Positions 8,134-17,590 of a stretch of DNA of 64,000 nucleotides are shown here, in pieces. Position numbers and translations under genes: made by a program. The stretch's first letter is position 1. Each line of letters starts with the position of its first letter. The stretch comes from CAG-791 sp045130475. GTDB taxonomy: Bacteria > Bacillota > Clostridia > Lachnospirales > Lachnospiraceae. The notes under the pieces were generated by a model. It did not search any database and was not told the origin of the DNA. It saw only the letters and a program-made list of their open reading frames with translations. The DNA lies in assembly GCA_045130475.1 (NCBI GenBank), contig JBGUPU010000026.1, positions 8,264 to 72,263 on the forward strand. Direction: 5' to 3'.

Positions 8134-9226
8134 ATTTGTGTCCAATATTTTTATTTCGTTTGTAGCGGTCATGAGAATCACGCTCACTGCGTCCCTCAAA
8201 CCTTCCTCTTCTGCCGTCTGCCTCGTTATTACCGCCATATCGTTCCTGCTTTTCCTGGCGTTCACGATTCCGTCTTGCAGCCGCCAGTTCGTAGTTTTCA
8301 TATGCCTTGACGATCTTCTGTACCAGAGGATGACGCACGACGTCACGCGCATCAAGAGTGATAAACTTGATGCCGTCGACATGTTTCAATACCTGCATGG
8401 CGACATCCAGTCCGGAGCGGCGGTCAGGCGCCAGGTCTTTCTGCGAGGCATCACCTGTGATCACTGCATGGGAGCCGAAGCCAAACCGGGTCAGGAACAT
8501 TTTCATCTGTTCCGGTGTAGTATTCTGCGCTTCATCGAGGATGATATAGGCATTGTCCAGAGTCCGGCCGCGCATATAGGCAAGCGGCGCGACCTCGATC
8601 AGCCCCTTTTCCATGTTTGCCTGGAATTTTTCCGCGCCCATGATCTGATAGAGAGCATCATAGAGCGGGCGCAGATAGGGGTCGACCTTGCTCTGCAGAT
8701 CACCGGGCAGAAATCCCAGCTTTTCGCCGGCTTCAATGGCGGGACGGGTAAGGATAATGCGTTCCACTTCACCGTTCATAAAAGCAGTGATCGCCATGGC
8801 CATAGCCAGGAATGTCTTTCCAGTGCCTGCCGGACCGTTGGCGAAAACGATCAGATTGTCGCGGATCGCATTGATATATTTCTGCTGACCTACGGTCTTG
8901 GGACGGACCGGCTTACCGCTCACTGTGTGGCAGATGATATCGCCGTCCATCTTCTGCAGCATGCCGGGTTCGGCATCTTCTTTCATATCCAGGGCATAAT
9001 CCACCTGCTGGGAAGTTACCTCAGAGCCGTGTTCCGACAAACCTGCCATGTCCTCCAACAGGACAACAGCTGCCTCTACATTCCTCTCCTCGCCGATCAC
9101 CTTCATAGACCCGTTGCGGGAAACAATGCTGACCTGCAGCTCTTTTTCGATTTTTCGAACATGGGAGTCCTGCATACCGAAAATATCTCTTTGGATTTCC
9201 GCACTGAAATCCAGCTCTCTTTCCAT
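8123..9226 (-). CDS. phoH: PhoH-family ATPase (PhoH-like protein, YbeZ type)
   Basis: The 367-residue protein has the PhoH2/YbeZ layout: an N-terminal KH-like nucleic-acid-binding part (about 20-75), then the RecA-like ATPase with Walker A GPAGTGKT (131-138), Walker B in YIILDEAQN, and the RRSGL arginine-finger region. PhoH proteins are ATPases, perhaps RNA helicases, that work with YbeY in rRNA processing. The C-terminal 45 residues are rich in Arg, Asn and Glu and may bind RNA. It is the first gene of the five-gene operon phoH-ybeY-flavoprotein-flavoprotein-proB. The common Clostridia neighbours yqfD, dgkA, cdd and era are absent here. Confidence 0.93.
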   Translation of the reverse strand: MERELDFSAEIQRDIFGMQDSHVRKIEKELQVSIVSRNGSMKVIGEERNVEAAVVLLEDMAGLSEHGSEVTSQQVDYALDMKEDAEPGMLQKMDGDIICHTVSGKPVRPKTVGQQKYINAIRDNLIVFANGPAGTGKTFLAMAMAITAFMNGEVERIILTRPAIEAGEKLGFLPGDLQSKVDPYLRPLYDALYQIMGAEKFQANMEKGLIEVAPLAYMRGRTLDNAYIILDEAQNTTPEQMKMFLTRFGFGSHAVITGDASQKDLAPDRRSGLDVAMQVLKHVDGIKFITLDARDVVRHPLVQKIVKAYENYELAAARRNRERQEKQERYGGNNEADGRRGRFEGRSERDSHDRYKRNKNIGHKYDE

Positions 9227-9306
9227 ATATTACCTCCTGCGGAAACTGCTTTGCGGCGATAAAGCCGCTTTTCCTATAATAGTCAAAGCACAGCCGGCAT
9301 GCAAGC

Positions 9307-9341
9307 AAAAAAACTGCCACCAGACATTTTGGTCTGATGGC
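9307..9341 (-). terminator. Intrinsic terminator of nfnAB
   Basis: TGCCACCAGAC (9315-9325) pairs with GTCTGATGGCA (9331-9341), one wobble; on the minus strand it is followed by seven T (9307-9313). It lies directly after the nfnB stop. Confidence 0.85.
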
Positions 9342-9370
9342 AAAATGCTTTAGTTATTTATTCCCTGCAA

Positions 9371-10765
9371 TCAGGCTTTTCCGGACAGATACTCGTCAAT
9401 GCCTTTGGCAGCTGCCTTACCTGCACCCATGGCAAGAATGACAGTCGCTGCGCCGGTGACAGCGTCGCCGCCTGCGAAGACGCCGTCCTTGGAGGTCTGG
9501 CCGTTCTCTTCGTTTGCAACGATGCATTTGCGGCGGTTGATGTCCAGGCCCTTGGTCGTGGAAGCGATCAGAGGGTTAGGGGATGTACCAAGGGACATGA
9601 TAACCGCGTCGCACTCGATATAGAACTCGGACCCGGGAATCTCAACAGGGCTGCGTCTGCCGGAAGCATCGGGCTCGCCCAGTTCCATGCGCAGGCAGGT
9701 GATTCCCTTGACCCAGCCCTTCTCATCAGCGTGGATCTCAACGGGATTGGTCAGAAGGTTGAACACGATACCCTCTTCCTTGGCGTGGAGGACTTCCTCA
9801 CGCCTTGCGGGGAGCTCCTCCTCACTTCTGCGGTAGACGATGTGGGTCTCGGCTCCCAGACGCAGAGCGGTCCTGGCAGCGTCCATGGCAACGTTTCCGC
9901 CGCCGACAATGACAGCCTTTTTGGGCTTCATGATCGGAGTTCTGGAATCGTCGCTGAAAGCCTTCATCAGGTTGCTCCTGGTGAGATATTCGTTGGCGGA
10001 GAAGACACCCATGGCCTGCTCGCCGGGGATATGCATGAACTTGGGAAGGCCTGCGCCGGATCCGATAAAGACGGCGTCAAATCCCTCTTCCTCCATCAGG
10101 GCGTCGACAGTGGTGGACTTGCCGATAACGCAGTCGGTCTCGATCTTGACACCCAGCGCCTTGACGTTTTCGATTTCCTTCTCGACTACCGCATCCTTGG
10201 GAAGACGGAATTCGGGAATACCATAGACCAGAACGCCGCCTGCCTTATGCAGGGCTTCGAAGATCGTTACATCATAACCCATGCGGGCCAGATCGCCTGC
10301 ACAGGTAAGTCCGGACGGACCGGAACCGATGATCGCGACCTTTTTCCCCTTGGGAGCCGCGTCGGTAGAGGGCTTGATACCCATCTCGCGTGCAGTGTCG
10401 GCGACATAGCGCTCGAGCTTGCCGATGGAAACGGGTTCGCCTTTGATTCCGCGCACGCAGACGCCTTCACACTGGGATTCCTGGGGACAGACACGTCCGC
10501 AGACAGCGGGAAGTGCGGAGGAAAGGCTGATTACATCGTAAGCGCCCTTCACATCGCTTTCTTTGACCTTCTGAATAAATCCGGGGATGTCGATGGAAAC
10601 AGGGCAACCCTGGACACAGCGGGGATTTTTGCAGTTCAGGCATCTTGCCGCTTCGGCTTCTGCCTCTTCTTTATTGTATCCCAGACATACTTCTTTGAAG
10701 TTTGTGGCACGGACTTTGGGATCCTGCTCACGGACCGGGACTTTAACCATCATATTTGCTGCCAT
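9371..10765 (-). CDS. nfnB: NfnB: large subunit of NADH-dependent reduced ferredoxin:NADP+ oxidoreductase (GltA-like)
   Basis: The 464-residue protein is of the glutamate synthase small-subunit (GltA/GltD) family. The N-terminus has the two-cluster 4Fe-4S signature (CLNCKNPRCVQGCPV, then CGRVCPQESQCEGVCVRG); an FAD motif, VAIIGSGPSGLTCAGDLA, is near 147-164, and an NADPH-binding motif, VIVGGGNVAMDAARTALRLG, near 287. Paired with the upstream ferredoxin-NADP reductase-like gene 48 bp away, the context is that of NfnAB, which couples NADPH, NADH and ferredoxin by electron bifurcation in Clostridia. No glutamate synthase large subunit is adjacent, which favours NfnB over GltD. The operon ends at a strong terminator. 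Confidence 0.88.
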   Translation of the reverse strand: MAANMMVKVPVREQDPKVRATNFKEVCLGYNKEEAEAEAARCLNCKNPRCVQGCPVSIDIPGFIQKVKESDVKGAYDVISLSSALPAVCGRVCPQESQCEGVCVRGIKGEPVSIGKLERYVADTAREMGIKPSTDAAPKGKKVAIIGSGPSGLTCAGDLARMGYDVTIFEALHKAGGVLVYGIPEFRLPKDAVVEKEIENVKALGVKIETDCVIGKSTTVDALMEEEGFDAVFIGSGAGLPKFMHIPGEQAMGVFSANEYLTRSNLMKAFSDDSRTPIMKPKKAVIVGGGNVAMDAARTALRLGAETHIVYRRSEEELPARREEVLHAKEEGIVFNLLTNPVEIHADEKGWVKGITCLRMELGEPDASGRRSPVEIPGSEFYIECDAVIMSLGTSPNPLIASTTKGLDINRRKCIVANEENGQTSKDGVFAGGDAVTGAATVILAMGAGKAAAKGIDEYLSGKA

Positions 10766-10813
10766 AGTCTTTTCCTTCCTTGTATATTCGAGAGCTTTTC
10801 CTTGATCCGCTTA

Positions 10814-11689
10814 TCAGCCGCAGTTTCCGCAGCCGCCGTGGTGGGTGTCGCCTTCCTTCGCGCGAAGGAACAGACGTCCCTCTTCTGTTGCGTACATGCG
10901 GGAACGCTGCATAGCCTGATCGAAATCTACGAGGTGGCCGTCAAACTCGGGACCATCCACACATGCAAACTGGACTTTGTCGCCTACCATTAGACGGCAG
11001 GCACCGCACATGCCGGTTCCGTCGACCATGATGGGGTTCATGCTGACAATGGTCTCGATGCCGAGCTTTTTGGTCAGAAGACATACGAATTTCATCATGA
11101 TCATGGGGCCGATCGCGACGACGCGGTCAAAACGCATTCCGTCATCATACAGCTTCTGGAGGGCAACTGTGACATTGCCGTTGATACCGTAAGAACCGTC
11201 GTCCGTGCAGATATGCAGGTTGGAGACAGCGCGCATCTCATCCTCAAGGATAATGATATCTTTTGTCTTGGCGCCCTGGATACAGTCTACTGTTACGCCG
11301 TTATCGTGGAGCCACTTCAGCTGGCAGTAGACAGGAGCTGTTCCGACACCGCCCGCTATGAAGCAGATCTTCATTTTCTTAAGTTCTTCGATGGGGAGTT
11401 CTGTGAGATCAGAAGGTTTACCAAGAGGACCGACGATATCGTGGAAGCTGTCGCCTTCATTCAGCCGAGACATTCTCTGCGTTTCTCCGCCGACCACCTG
11501 AAATACGATCTGTACAGTGCCGGCAGCAGCATTATAATCACAAATAGTCAGCGGCACTCTCTCTCCCTCATCATCCACACGAACGATCAGGAACTGGCCG
11601 GGAAGCGCGTTCTTCGCGATCCTGGGAGCCTCCACGTCCATCAGAAAGATGTTCGGAGCAAGATTTTCTTTTTTAAGAATCCTGAACAT
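10814..11689 (-). CDS. nfnA: NfnA: ferredoxin-NADP+ reductase-like subunit with a 2Fe-2S cluster
   Basis: The 291-residue protein matches the sulfide dehydrogenase/dihydroorotate dehydrogenase electron-transfer (PyrK-like) family. An FAD domain (about 1-95, with RVPLTICDY) precedes an NAD-binding domain (IAGGVGTAPVYCQLKWL) and a C-terminal cysteine motif for the 2Fe-2S cluster (MCGACRLMVGDKVQFACVDG). The tail ends HHGGCGNCG, two more cysteines that are not part of the core motif. As NfnA it would bind NAD(H) and carry the bifurcating partner's cluster. It leads the nfnA-nfnB operon. PyrK is the main alternative, but no pyrD is nearby. Confidence 0.87.
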   Translation of the reverse strand: MFRILKKENLAPNIFLMDVEAPRIAKNALPGQFLIVRVDDEGERVPLTICDYNAAAGTVQIVFQVVGGETQRMSRLNEGDSFHDIVGPLGKPSDLTELPIEELKKMKICFIAGGVGTAPVYCQLKWLHDNGVTVDCIQGAKTKDIIILEDEMRAVSNLHICTDDGSYGINGNVTVALQKLYDDGMRFDRVVAIGPMIMMKFVCLLTKKLGIETIVSMNPIMVDGTGMCGACRLMVGDKVQFACVDGPEFDGHLVDFDQAMQRSRMYATEEGRLFLRAKEGDTHHGGCGNCG

Positions 11690-12046
11690 GTTTTCCTCCT
11701 ACTCTGAATACATTTTATATCTTGAAGATATCCGGTTCCGATCCAAAACTCCGGTAAATAGAAGTTCTGTGAAAATATTATTATATCCATGCTGCCGGAT
11801 CTTTGCAGATCACGGTACAGAATGTGCCGCCTCTCTGACACATCTGCGATACTTTCTGTTTAGTAAAACTCTCAAAAACTGATCGAAAGATAGTACATGT
11901 ATACAATAATACCCTATTGTGCCAGACTCATTCTAAATAATCAACATTTATTTCTCAAAAAACTAAATTTACAGGCGAAAATGAAGCGCAAAAATACACA
12001 GACGGATTCTCTAAAACTGTCTGTGTATTTTTGCCTAAAATGTAAA
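11690..12046. other. nfnA upstream region between nfnA and ftsK
   Basis: This 357-bp gap has no credible gene. A possible nfnA -10 (TATAAT, minus, 11780-11785) lacks a convincing -35. At 11897-11912 lies a 16-base match to the promoter-operator of the GntR gene (see 24735), centred on the palindrome TGTATACA. The left end of the gap holds the ftsK terminator. Confidence 0.45.
11990..12033. terminator. Bidirectional terminator after ftsK
   Basis: AAAAATACACAGAC pairs with GTCTGTGTATTTTT around a 14-base loop, with A-runs left and T-runs right, so it can stop transcription in both directions. It lies about 14 bases past the ftsK stop. Confidence 0.85.
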
Positions 12047-15000
12047 TTATCCGTTTTCACTTTCCAGAAAAGCCTCAAACTCAGGCATGGTCATGAGAAC
12101 CTGTCTGGCGCGTGTACTGCTCTCTTCACTCACGACACCGGCTTCCGCAAGCTGGTCCATTATGCGGGCTGCGCGGTTGAAACCGATCTTGAAGACACGC
12201 TGAAGCAGGCCGATGGATGCCTTGTTCTTCTCGATGATGAAGCGCCCTGCTTCCGCGAAATGCTCATCGCGGGCGGGGTCTGTTCTGACTTCTCCGGAAG
12301 CAACATCAGCTATACCGTTGGCGGCAATGTCATCGATCTGCCGGTCGATCTCCTTGTCATGCATGCCTGCCTCGTTGTGTTTCCTGATATAGTCCACAAC
12401 AGTCAGCACTTCTTCCTCTGAAATAAAGGCACCCTGAATTCGTGCCGGTTTCTGATAATTCTGCGGATAAAAGAGCATATCGCCCCTGCCGATCAGCTTC
12501 TCTGCACCGGCCATGTCCAGGATCGTCCTGGAATCGATCTGACTTGACACAGAAAAAGCGATACGGCTGGGCATATTTGCCTTGATCAGGCCTGTGATGA
12601 CATCCACAGAAGGCCGCTGGGTGGCGATAATGAGGTGGATCCCCGCAGCGCGTGCCAGCTGAGCCAGACGGCAGATGGCGTTTTCCACTTCATTTTTTGA
12701 AGTCATCATGAGATCTGCCAGTTCATCTACGATAATTACGATCCTGGGAAGAGGATCCCTGTCAGCAGATCCGTCTTCATTGCGGTAGGAGGCAGCCAGT
12801 GCATTGTATCCCTCCAGATCACGCACACCTGCCGCGGCAAAAAGATTGTAGCGTTTCTGCATCTCCGCCACTGCCCAGTTCAGGGCTGCAGCCGCCTTGC
12901 GCACATCTGTGACAACCGGAATGATCAGGTGCGGGATCTTCTGATATACACTCAGCTCGACTACCTTGGGATCGATCAGAAGCAGGCGGACTTTTTCGGG
13001 TGAAGTCTTGTAGAGAATACTCATGATGATGGTGTTGATACAGACGGACTTGCCCGAACCGGTCGCTCCTGCGATCAGAAGGTGCGGCATGCGGGCTATA
13101 TCGGTGATGACATTTTTGCCCACGATATCTTTGCCGACCGCAAAGGGCACTTTGCCCTGAAATCCCCTGAATTCTTTGGATTCGAGAAGTTCGCGGATCT
13201 GCAGAGTCGTCTCTTTTCTGTTGGGGACCTCAATGCCGATCGCGGATTTGCCGGGAATCGGCGCTTCAATCCGGATATCGGAGGCGGCAAGCCGCAGCTT
13301 GATATCATCCGAAAGATTGACGATCTTGCTGACCTTGACGCCTTTGTCGGGCTTGAGCTCATAGCGGGTGACAGAAGGTCCCTGGCTGATATCTGTGATC
13401 GTGACCTGAACGCCGAAGGTGCGAAGGGTCTCCTGCAGGCGATAAGCAGTCTCTTTCAGCTCACGCTCTGTCTCATCGCTCTTGGTGCTGTTTCCGCGTT
13501 TTAAAAGAGAAAAGGTCGGCGGAACATAATTTGTTCCTTTTCTTGTCGCCGCAGTGCGGGCCGGAATGCGGTTTGCCGTGTTCGCATTATCCTTGTCTCT
13601 GTGTACTGAAATTCCCTCCAGATCTTCTTCGGAAGGATTAAAAGTGCCGGTACTCAGCCGGTTCGAAGAGTCGGAGCCTGCAGCTGGTACTGCTTTGACG
13701 ACATTATTTGTCTCCGGATCAGAAGGAGAACCTGCGGCTGTATTCGCTGCGGAGACTGCCGCTCCGGCGGCCCTGTCTTCGACATTCCGGGCAGCAGAAG
13801 CGATCACATCGATCTGTCCTGTTTTGGGATGGGGATCTTTTTCGGTAAGATTAGCAGAAGAATCCGGAATGCGAATGTTCATGCTGCCGCCTCCGGGGAT
13901 CCTTTCTATATCGCCGGCAAGAGACTCTTCACTTCTGCGGACCACAGGAATCTCCTCTGCGGCATAGTTGCCGGCAGAATAAGAGGATCTGCGGTAGACA
14001 GTTCCCTCGGGCTCTGTACGAAAGTCCTCTTCCGCAGCCCCCCTCATATTCTCTTCCTGCTGAGTCAGAACGACGATCTCGTGTACATCTCTGCGCCTGT
14101 CTAAGTTGTTGACGGCATTCGTGCTCCGTCTGCCGTTTCTGCCGGCGGAATTCCTGTTCTCTGCGAAAGCAGCTTCCGAATTGTTTTCATCCAGTTTCAT
14201 ACGTTCGAGGTCCAGGGAGCGGGCATCATTGGATCTACGCCGTTCTCTTCGCATCTGTGCATTCTGTTCCCGCTCCCGTCTATGCTGTGCCTTTGCTGCT
14301 GCCCTGTCCTCCCGGATGAGGATCCGGTCAGCTTCGCGGGAAAGCCTTTCCTCTTCTGCTTCCTCCCTCATCTGCTGTCTGCGCCTGCGGCGCATTTCGC
14401 GGCGCTCCGAAAAGCCGGGAATACCTTCCTCTTCCCTTCGTTCACGCCAGCTTCTGACTGCCCCCGCAGGTGAGCGCTGAAGGAGCAGCATCAGGGCTAT
14501 GACAGCAATGCCGAAATAGACAAGCCCACTGCCGATAACGCCGAATGCACGATAAATAAGCCTCGAAAACCATCCGCCGATGATTCCGCCGCCATAGCTG
14601 TTTTCGCCGCATTTGATAAAAGTCTCTTTCAGGTCAAACGGCACATCCAGAGAAATCCTTCCTGCAGTGTGCAGATACAGATGACCCGCGGACTGCAGGA
14701 CCAGGATCAGGAGGGCAGCTGCGATCAGCCGGACAGGCATCTGTGTGCTGCCTTGCTGTGTGATCAGACAGACACACAGCACTAAGATCCATAACGGAAC
14801 CACCCATGCGCCAATTCCGAACATGCCGAAGAGAATCATACGGAGTGCACTTCCGACACTTGCACCGAATCCGGCAAGAGAGACATAGATGATCACCATG
14901 ATAACAGCTGTCAGGACGAGTAAAATATCCATTCGGATCTCAGCACTTCTCTGCTTATTCTGCCTGCGTGCCTTCTCGAGAGCAGCTCTTTTCCTGGAAC

Positions 15001-15205
15001 TCCCGGACCTTGACGAAGTCTTTCTTGTTCCGGCATTTTTAGCGGAAGTTCCTGTGGATCTCCGGGTTCCTGTGCCTGCTCCTTTTTTTCTGCGGTTTGT
15101 ATTTGACGTTGATGAGGACCTGGTCTTTGTCCCTGAGGTCCTTTTCCTTGTACTCTGTGCCATAGATTTCCTCTGTGTTCTTCCGTCCACTTTTTTGTTC
15201 ATCAC
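12047..15205 (-). CDS. ftsK: DNA translocase FtsK/SpoIIIE
   Basis: This 1052-residue septal DNA pump clears chromosome from the division septum. The first 85 residues are very basic and Ser/Thr/Arg-rich; about four membrane segments follow (roughly 92-245); a long charged linker, with an Arg/Glu-rich helical part (about 255-330), runs to about residue 555; then the RecA-like motor with Walker A AGATGSGKSV, Walker B IVIIVDELADLMM and the ATQRPSVDVITG block. The C-terminus (about 985-1045) is the winged-helix gamma domain that reads oriented DNA motifs (GLLQRVFKIGFNRAARIMDQ). It begins GTG-ATG with a weak ribosome site. The linker is longer and more charged than in B. subtilis SpoIIIE (787 residues). 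Confidence 0.95.
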   Translation of the reverse strand: MMNKKVDGRTQRKSMAQSTRKRTSGTKTRSSSTSNTNRRKKGAGTGTRRSTGTSAKNAGTRKTSSRSGSSRKRAALEKARRQNKQRSAEIRMDILLVLTAVIMVIIYVSLAGFGASVGSALRMILFGMFGIGAWVVPLWILVLCVCLITQQGSTQMPVRLIAAALLILVLQSAGHLYLHTAGRISLDVPFDLKETFIKCGENSYGGGIIGGWFSRLIYRAFGVIGSGLVYFGIAVIALMLLLQRSPAGAVRSWRERREEEGIPGFSERREMRRRRRQQMREEAEEERLSREADRILIREDRAAAKAQHRREREQNAQMRRERRRSNDARSLDLERMKLDENNSEAAFAENRNSAGRNGRRSTNAVNNLDRRRDVHEIVVLTQQEENMRGAAEEDFRTEPEGTVYRRSSYSAGNYAAEEIPVVRRSEESLAGDIERIPGGGSMNIRIPDSSANLTEKDPHPKTGQIDVIASAARNVEDRAAGAAVSAANTAAGSPSDPETNNVVKAVPAAGSDSSNRLSTGTFNPSEEDLEGISVHRDKDNANTANRIPARTAATRKGTNYVPPTFSLLKRGNSTKSDETERELKETAYRLQETLRTFGVQVTITDISQGPSVTRYELKPDKGVKVSKIVNLSDDIKLRLAASDIRIEAPIPGKSAIGIEVPNRKETTLQIRELLESKEFRGFQGKVPFAVGKDIVGKNVITDIARMPHLLIAGATGSGKSVCINTIIMSILYKTSPEKVRLLLIDPKVVELSVYQKIPHLIIPVVTDVRKAAAALNWAVAEMQKRYNLFAAAGVRDLEGYNALAASYRNEDGSADRDPLPRIVIIVDELADLMMTSKNEVENAICRLAQLARAAGIHLIIATQRPSVDVITGLIKANMPSRIAFSVSSQIDSRTILDMAGAEKLIGRGDMLFYPQNYQKPARIQGAFISEEEVLTVVDYIRKHNEAGMHDKEIDRQIDDIAANGIADVASGEVRTDPARDEHFAEAGRFIIEKNKASIGLLQRVFKIGFNRAARIMDQLAEAGVVSEESSTRARQVLMTMPEFEAFLESENG

Positions 15206-15257
15206 TCAAATCGAATGCTTCGCACTGACTCTGCGTTCATAAATACAGCGAACAGGA

Positions 15258-15470
15258 TCAGATATCAAAATCATCATCTTCTGAAATGTCAATATCAAAA
15301 TGGTCCTGCCCCCGCGGAATATCCCAATCATCTAAAAGGTCAAATTCCATGCGTACATGCGGCCTGCGCTTGGGAACAGGCAGCGGATTTTTAAGAAAGC
15401 GCCCTTCATCAGATTCCGGGCTGTCCGGCTGCATCCCGGCAGATTTATTTGTATTTCTGTCTTCAATCAT
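15258..15470 (-). CDS. Small acidic hypothetical protein upstream of ftsK
   Basis: I do not recognise a named family. The 70-residue product has a polar N-terminus, a basic Pro-rich centre (KNPLPVPKRRPHVRMEFD) and a strongly acidic C-terminus (FDIDISEDDDFDI). The frame stays open further upstream, but I chose the ATG at 15470 because AAAGGATG lies 8 bases before it. It has no membrane segment or signal peptide. It precedes ftsK by about 50 bp on the same strand and may share its transcript. The NPLPVPK-centre plus acidic tail is a layout I associate with small conserved Lachnospiraceae proteins, but this is recollection and not shown by the sequence alone. Confidence 0.7.
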   Translation of the reverse strand: MIEDRNTNKSAGMQPDSPESDEGRFLKNPLPVPKRRPHVRMEFDLLDDWDIPRGQDHFDIDISEDDDFDI

Positions 15471-15597
15471 GGTGCAGCATCCTTTCCAAATATAGACATA
15501 GCAGCTTCGCGTACCAAATTCGCAAAGCTGCTGTGTCAAAAACTTCATGCATAAGCCCGAACGGGCAGAGACTGTGTATCAGCAAAAGTTCTGAGGA

Positions 15598-16335
15598 TCA
15601 TTCGTCACCCTCATCCCAGTTGTGATAGACATTCTGTACATCGTCGTCATCGTCAAGAATATCCAGAATACGACGGATCTGCTTGATCGCATTCTCATCT
15701 GTCAGGGTAACATAGTTCTGGGGGATCATGGTGACTTCCGCAGAGACTGTTGCGATTCCCGCCTCGTCAATGGCTGCCTTTACGGCATCAAAATCATCCT
15801 CGGAAGTGATGATCTCGAAGCTGTCCTCTTCCTCTTTCAGGTCTTCGGCACCGGCATCCAGAGCGATCATCATCAGATCGTCAGCGCTCATATCACACTC
15901 TTCGCGGTCAATGATAATCTGTCCGCGCTTATCGAACATATAAGAGACACAGCCGGGAGTTCCGATGTTGCCCGCGCCCTTTGCGAAAGCCGCACGTACA
16001 TTGGCTGCTGTGCGGTTCTGGTTGTCGGTCAGTGTATCGACGATCACAGCGATGCCGTTGGGGCCGTATCCTTCGTATGTATTGTACTGGTAGTTGACGT
16101 TGCCTACATCGCCTGCAGCCTTTTTGATACCGCGCTCAATGGTATCGTTGGGAACATTGTTGGCCTTTGCCTTCTCAATGACCTTTGCCAGCTTATAATT
16201 GTTGGAGGGATCGGGGCCGCCTTCCTTGACAGCGACTGCGATTTCTCTGCCGATGATGGTAAAGATCTTACCCTTGGCGGCGTCGTTCTTTTCCTTTTTG
16301 TGCTTGATATTAGCAAATTTCGAATGTCCTGACAT
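15598..16335 (-). CDS. yebC: YebC/PmpR-family protein (TACO1-like)
   Basis: The 245-residue protein has the full YebC sequence pattern: MSGHSKFANIKHKKEKNDAAKGKIF at the N-terminus, then a KANNVPND-IERGIKKA block and the YEGYGPNGIAVIVD motif. YebC proteins were annotated as DNA-binding regulators; recent work on the family places many members at the ribosome, easing stalls at proline-rich or difficult sequences. Which role applies here cannot be told from sequence. The N-terminus has FANI instead of the usual WANI/WHNI variants. The ATG has a GAGGAA site. It lies between alr and the ftsK group, each gap being about 100 bp. Confidence 0.93.
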   Translation of the reverse strand: MSGHSKFANIKHKKEKNDAAKGKIFTIIGREIAVAVKEGGPDPSNNYKLAKVIEKAKANNVPNDTIERGIKKAAGDVGNVNYQYNTYEGYGPNGIAVIVDTLTDNQNRTAANVRAAFAKGAGNIGTPGCVSYMFDKRGQIIIDREECDMSADDLMMIALDAGAEDLKEEEDSFEIITSEDDFDAVKAAIDEAGIATVSAEVTMIPQNYVTLTDENAIKQIRRILDILDDDDDVQNVYHNWDEGDE

Positions 16336-16432
16336 GTTAATTCCTCACTAATTCATATTTTTCCGGTCTGCATCTCATCTGGAACTTTTAAGTCTGTATG
16401 CAAAGCCACACTTAAATATAGCATTACAGGCT

Positions 16433-17575
16433 TCAATCGTCAATGAATACTCTGGGAACACGCGGTGAAATGTCACAGGAGAACTCATAGTTGAAGCGTC
16501 CGGAGAGCGCTCCCATCTCCTCCATGGTAATACAGAGCTCTCCGTCCCGCCCGATCAGGGTGACCGTGTCGCCCTCACGTGCTTCCGGAATATGTGTGAC
16601 ATCCACCATCATCTGGTCCATACACACGCGTCCCCGGATGGGAGCCCTCTGTCCCCTTATGAGAACATATCCCTTGTTGGAGAGACTTCTGGGATATCCG
16701 TCGCCGTATCCGGCCGGAACAGTAGCAAGCCTCTCTTCCTTCGGTGTCACATATGTTCCGCCATAACTCACCTGCGTTCCCGCGGGAACCGTTTTGACAT
16801 AGACTATATGGGACCGCAGGGACATGGCCGGCCTCAGCGGAACGGGAGTCTGAGGGACTTCCGACGAAGGCCACAGCCCGTACAGGGTAATGCCGGCGCG
16901 GACCAGATCAAAATTTGCCTCGGGAAGCCGGATAATTCCGGCGCTGTTCGAACAGTGCCTGTGAGGTATCCTGTATCCCAGTTCCTTCTCGATTCTGCTG
17001 CAGAATCCTGAAAACTGTCTGATCTGTGTATAGGTATGATCGAGATCCGTTTCGTCGGCTCGGGAAAAATGTGTGAAAAGTCCTTCGAGAAAAACGGAGC
17101 CCTCTCTCTGAAGATCCAGTATGCGCCGGATAAAACCCATGCCCTGATCATCCGGAGTGATACCGATCCGGCTCATGCCTGTATCGACAGCCGCATGGAT
17201 CCGTACAGGGCGGCCTGCCTTTTTTCCTGCCTGCACCAGTTCTTCCAGCATATCCTGACGAAAAACTGCCGGCCTGATCTGTAGCCTGGCCAGTTCTTCG
17301 TAACAGTAAGGAAACACATATCCCAGGATCAGGATAGGCTTTGTGATCTTTGCTTTTCTGAGCTCTTCAGCCTCTTCGAATGTGGCAACGGCAAATCCCC
17401 ACAGATAAGGAAGCTCCTCAATCTTCTGTGCAATCGCAGCAGCTCCGTGTCCGTAGCCGTCAGTCTTTACCACCGCGATCATACCCGTGCCGGGTGTCAG
17501 ATTGCGATGCATACTTTCCATGTTATAGGAGATGGCGGAAAGATCTATTTCCGCGCAGATTCTTTCATTACTCAT
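16433..17575 (-). CDS. alr: Alanine racemase
   Basis: A PLP enzyme that makes D-alanine for peptidoglycan. The PLP lysine lies in the motif AVVKTDGYGHGA (K37), slightly different from the usual VVKANAYGHG; the catalytic tyrosine region reads SYGGTYVTPKEERLATVPAGYGDGYPR in two halves, and the CMDQMMVDVT segment is intact. The 380-residue length is normal. It follows nnr by 15 bp, so the two form an operon; the acpS gene that often heads this cluster is absent. A short AGGAACC site precedes the ATG. Confidence 0.95.
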   Translation of the reverse strand: MSNERICAEIDLSAISYNMESMHRNLTPGTGMIAVVKTDGYGHGAAAIAQKIEELPYLWGFAVATFEEAEELRKAKITKPILILGYVFPYCYEELARLQIRPAVFRQDMLEELVQAGKKAGRPVRIHAAVDTGMSRIGITPDDQGMGFIRRILDLQREGSVFLEGLFTHFSRADETDLDHTYTQIRQFSGFCSRIEKELGYRIPHRHCSNSAGIIRLPEANFDLVRAGITLYGLWPSSEVPQTPVPLRPAMSLRSHIVYVKTVPAGTQVSYGGTYVTPKEERLATVPAGYGDGYPRSLSNKGYVLIRGQRAPIRGRVCMDQMMVDVTHIPEAREGDTVTLIGRDGELCITMEEMGALSGRFNYEFSCDISPRVPRVFIDD

Positions 17576-17590
17576 AATAGGTTCCTGTGC

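Noticed and set aside
9731..10993. A 420-codon open frame on the plus strand
   Set aside because: It lies fully opposite nfnB and part of nfnA, has no family pattern, and is explained by codon bias in the real minus-strand genes.
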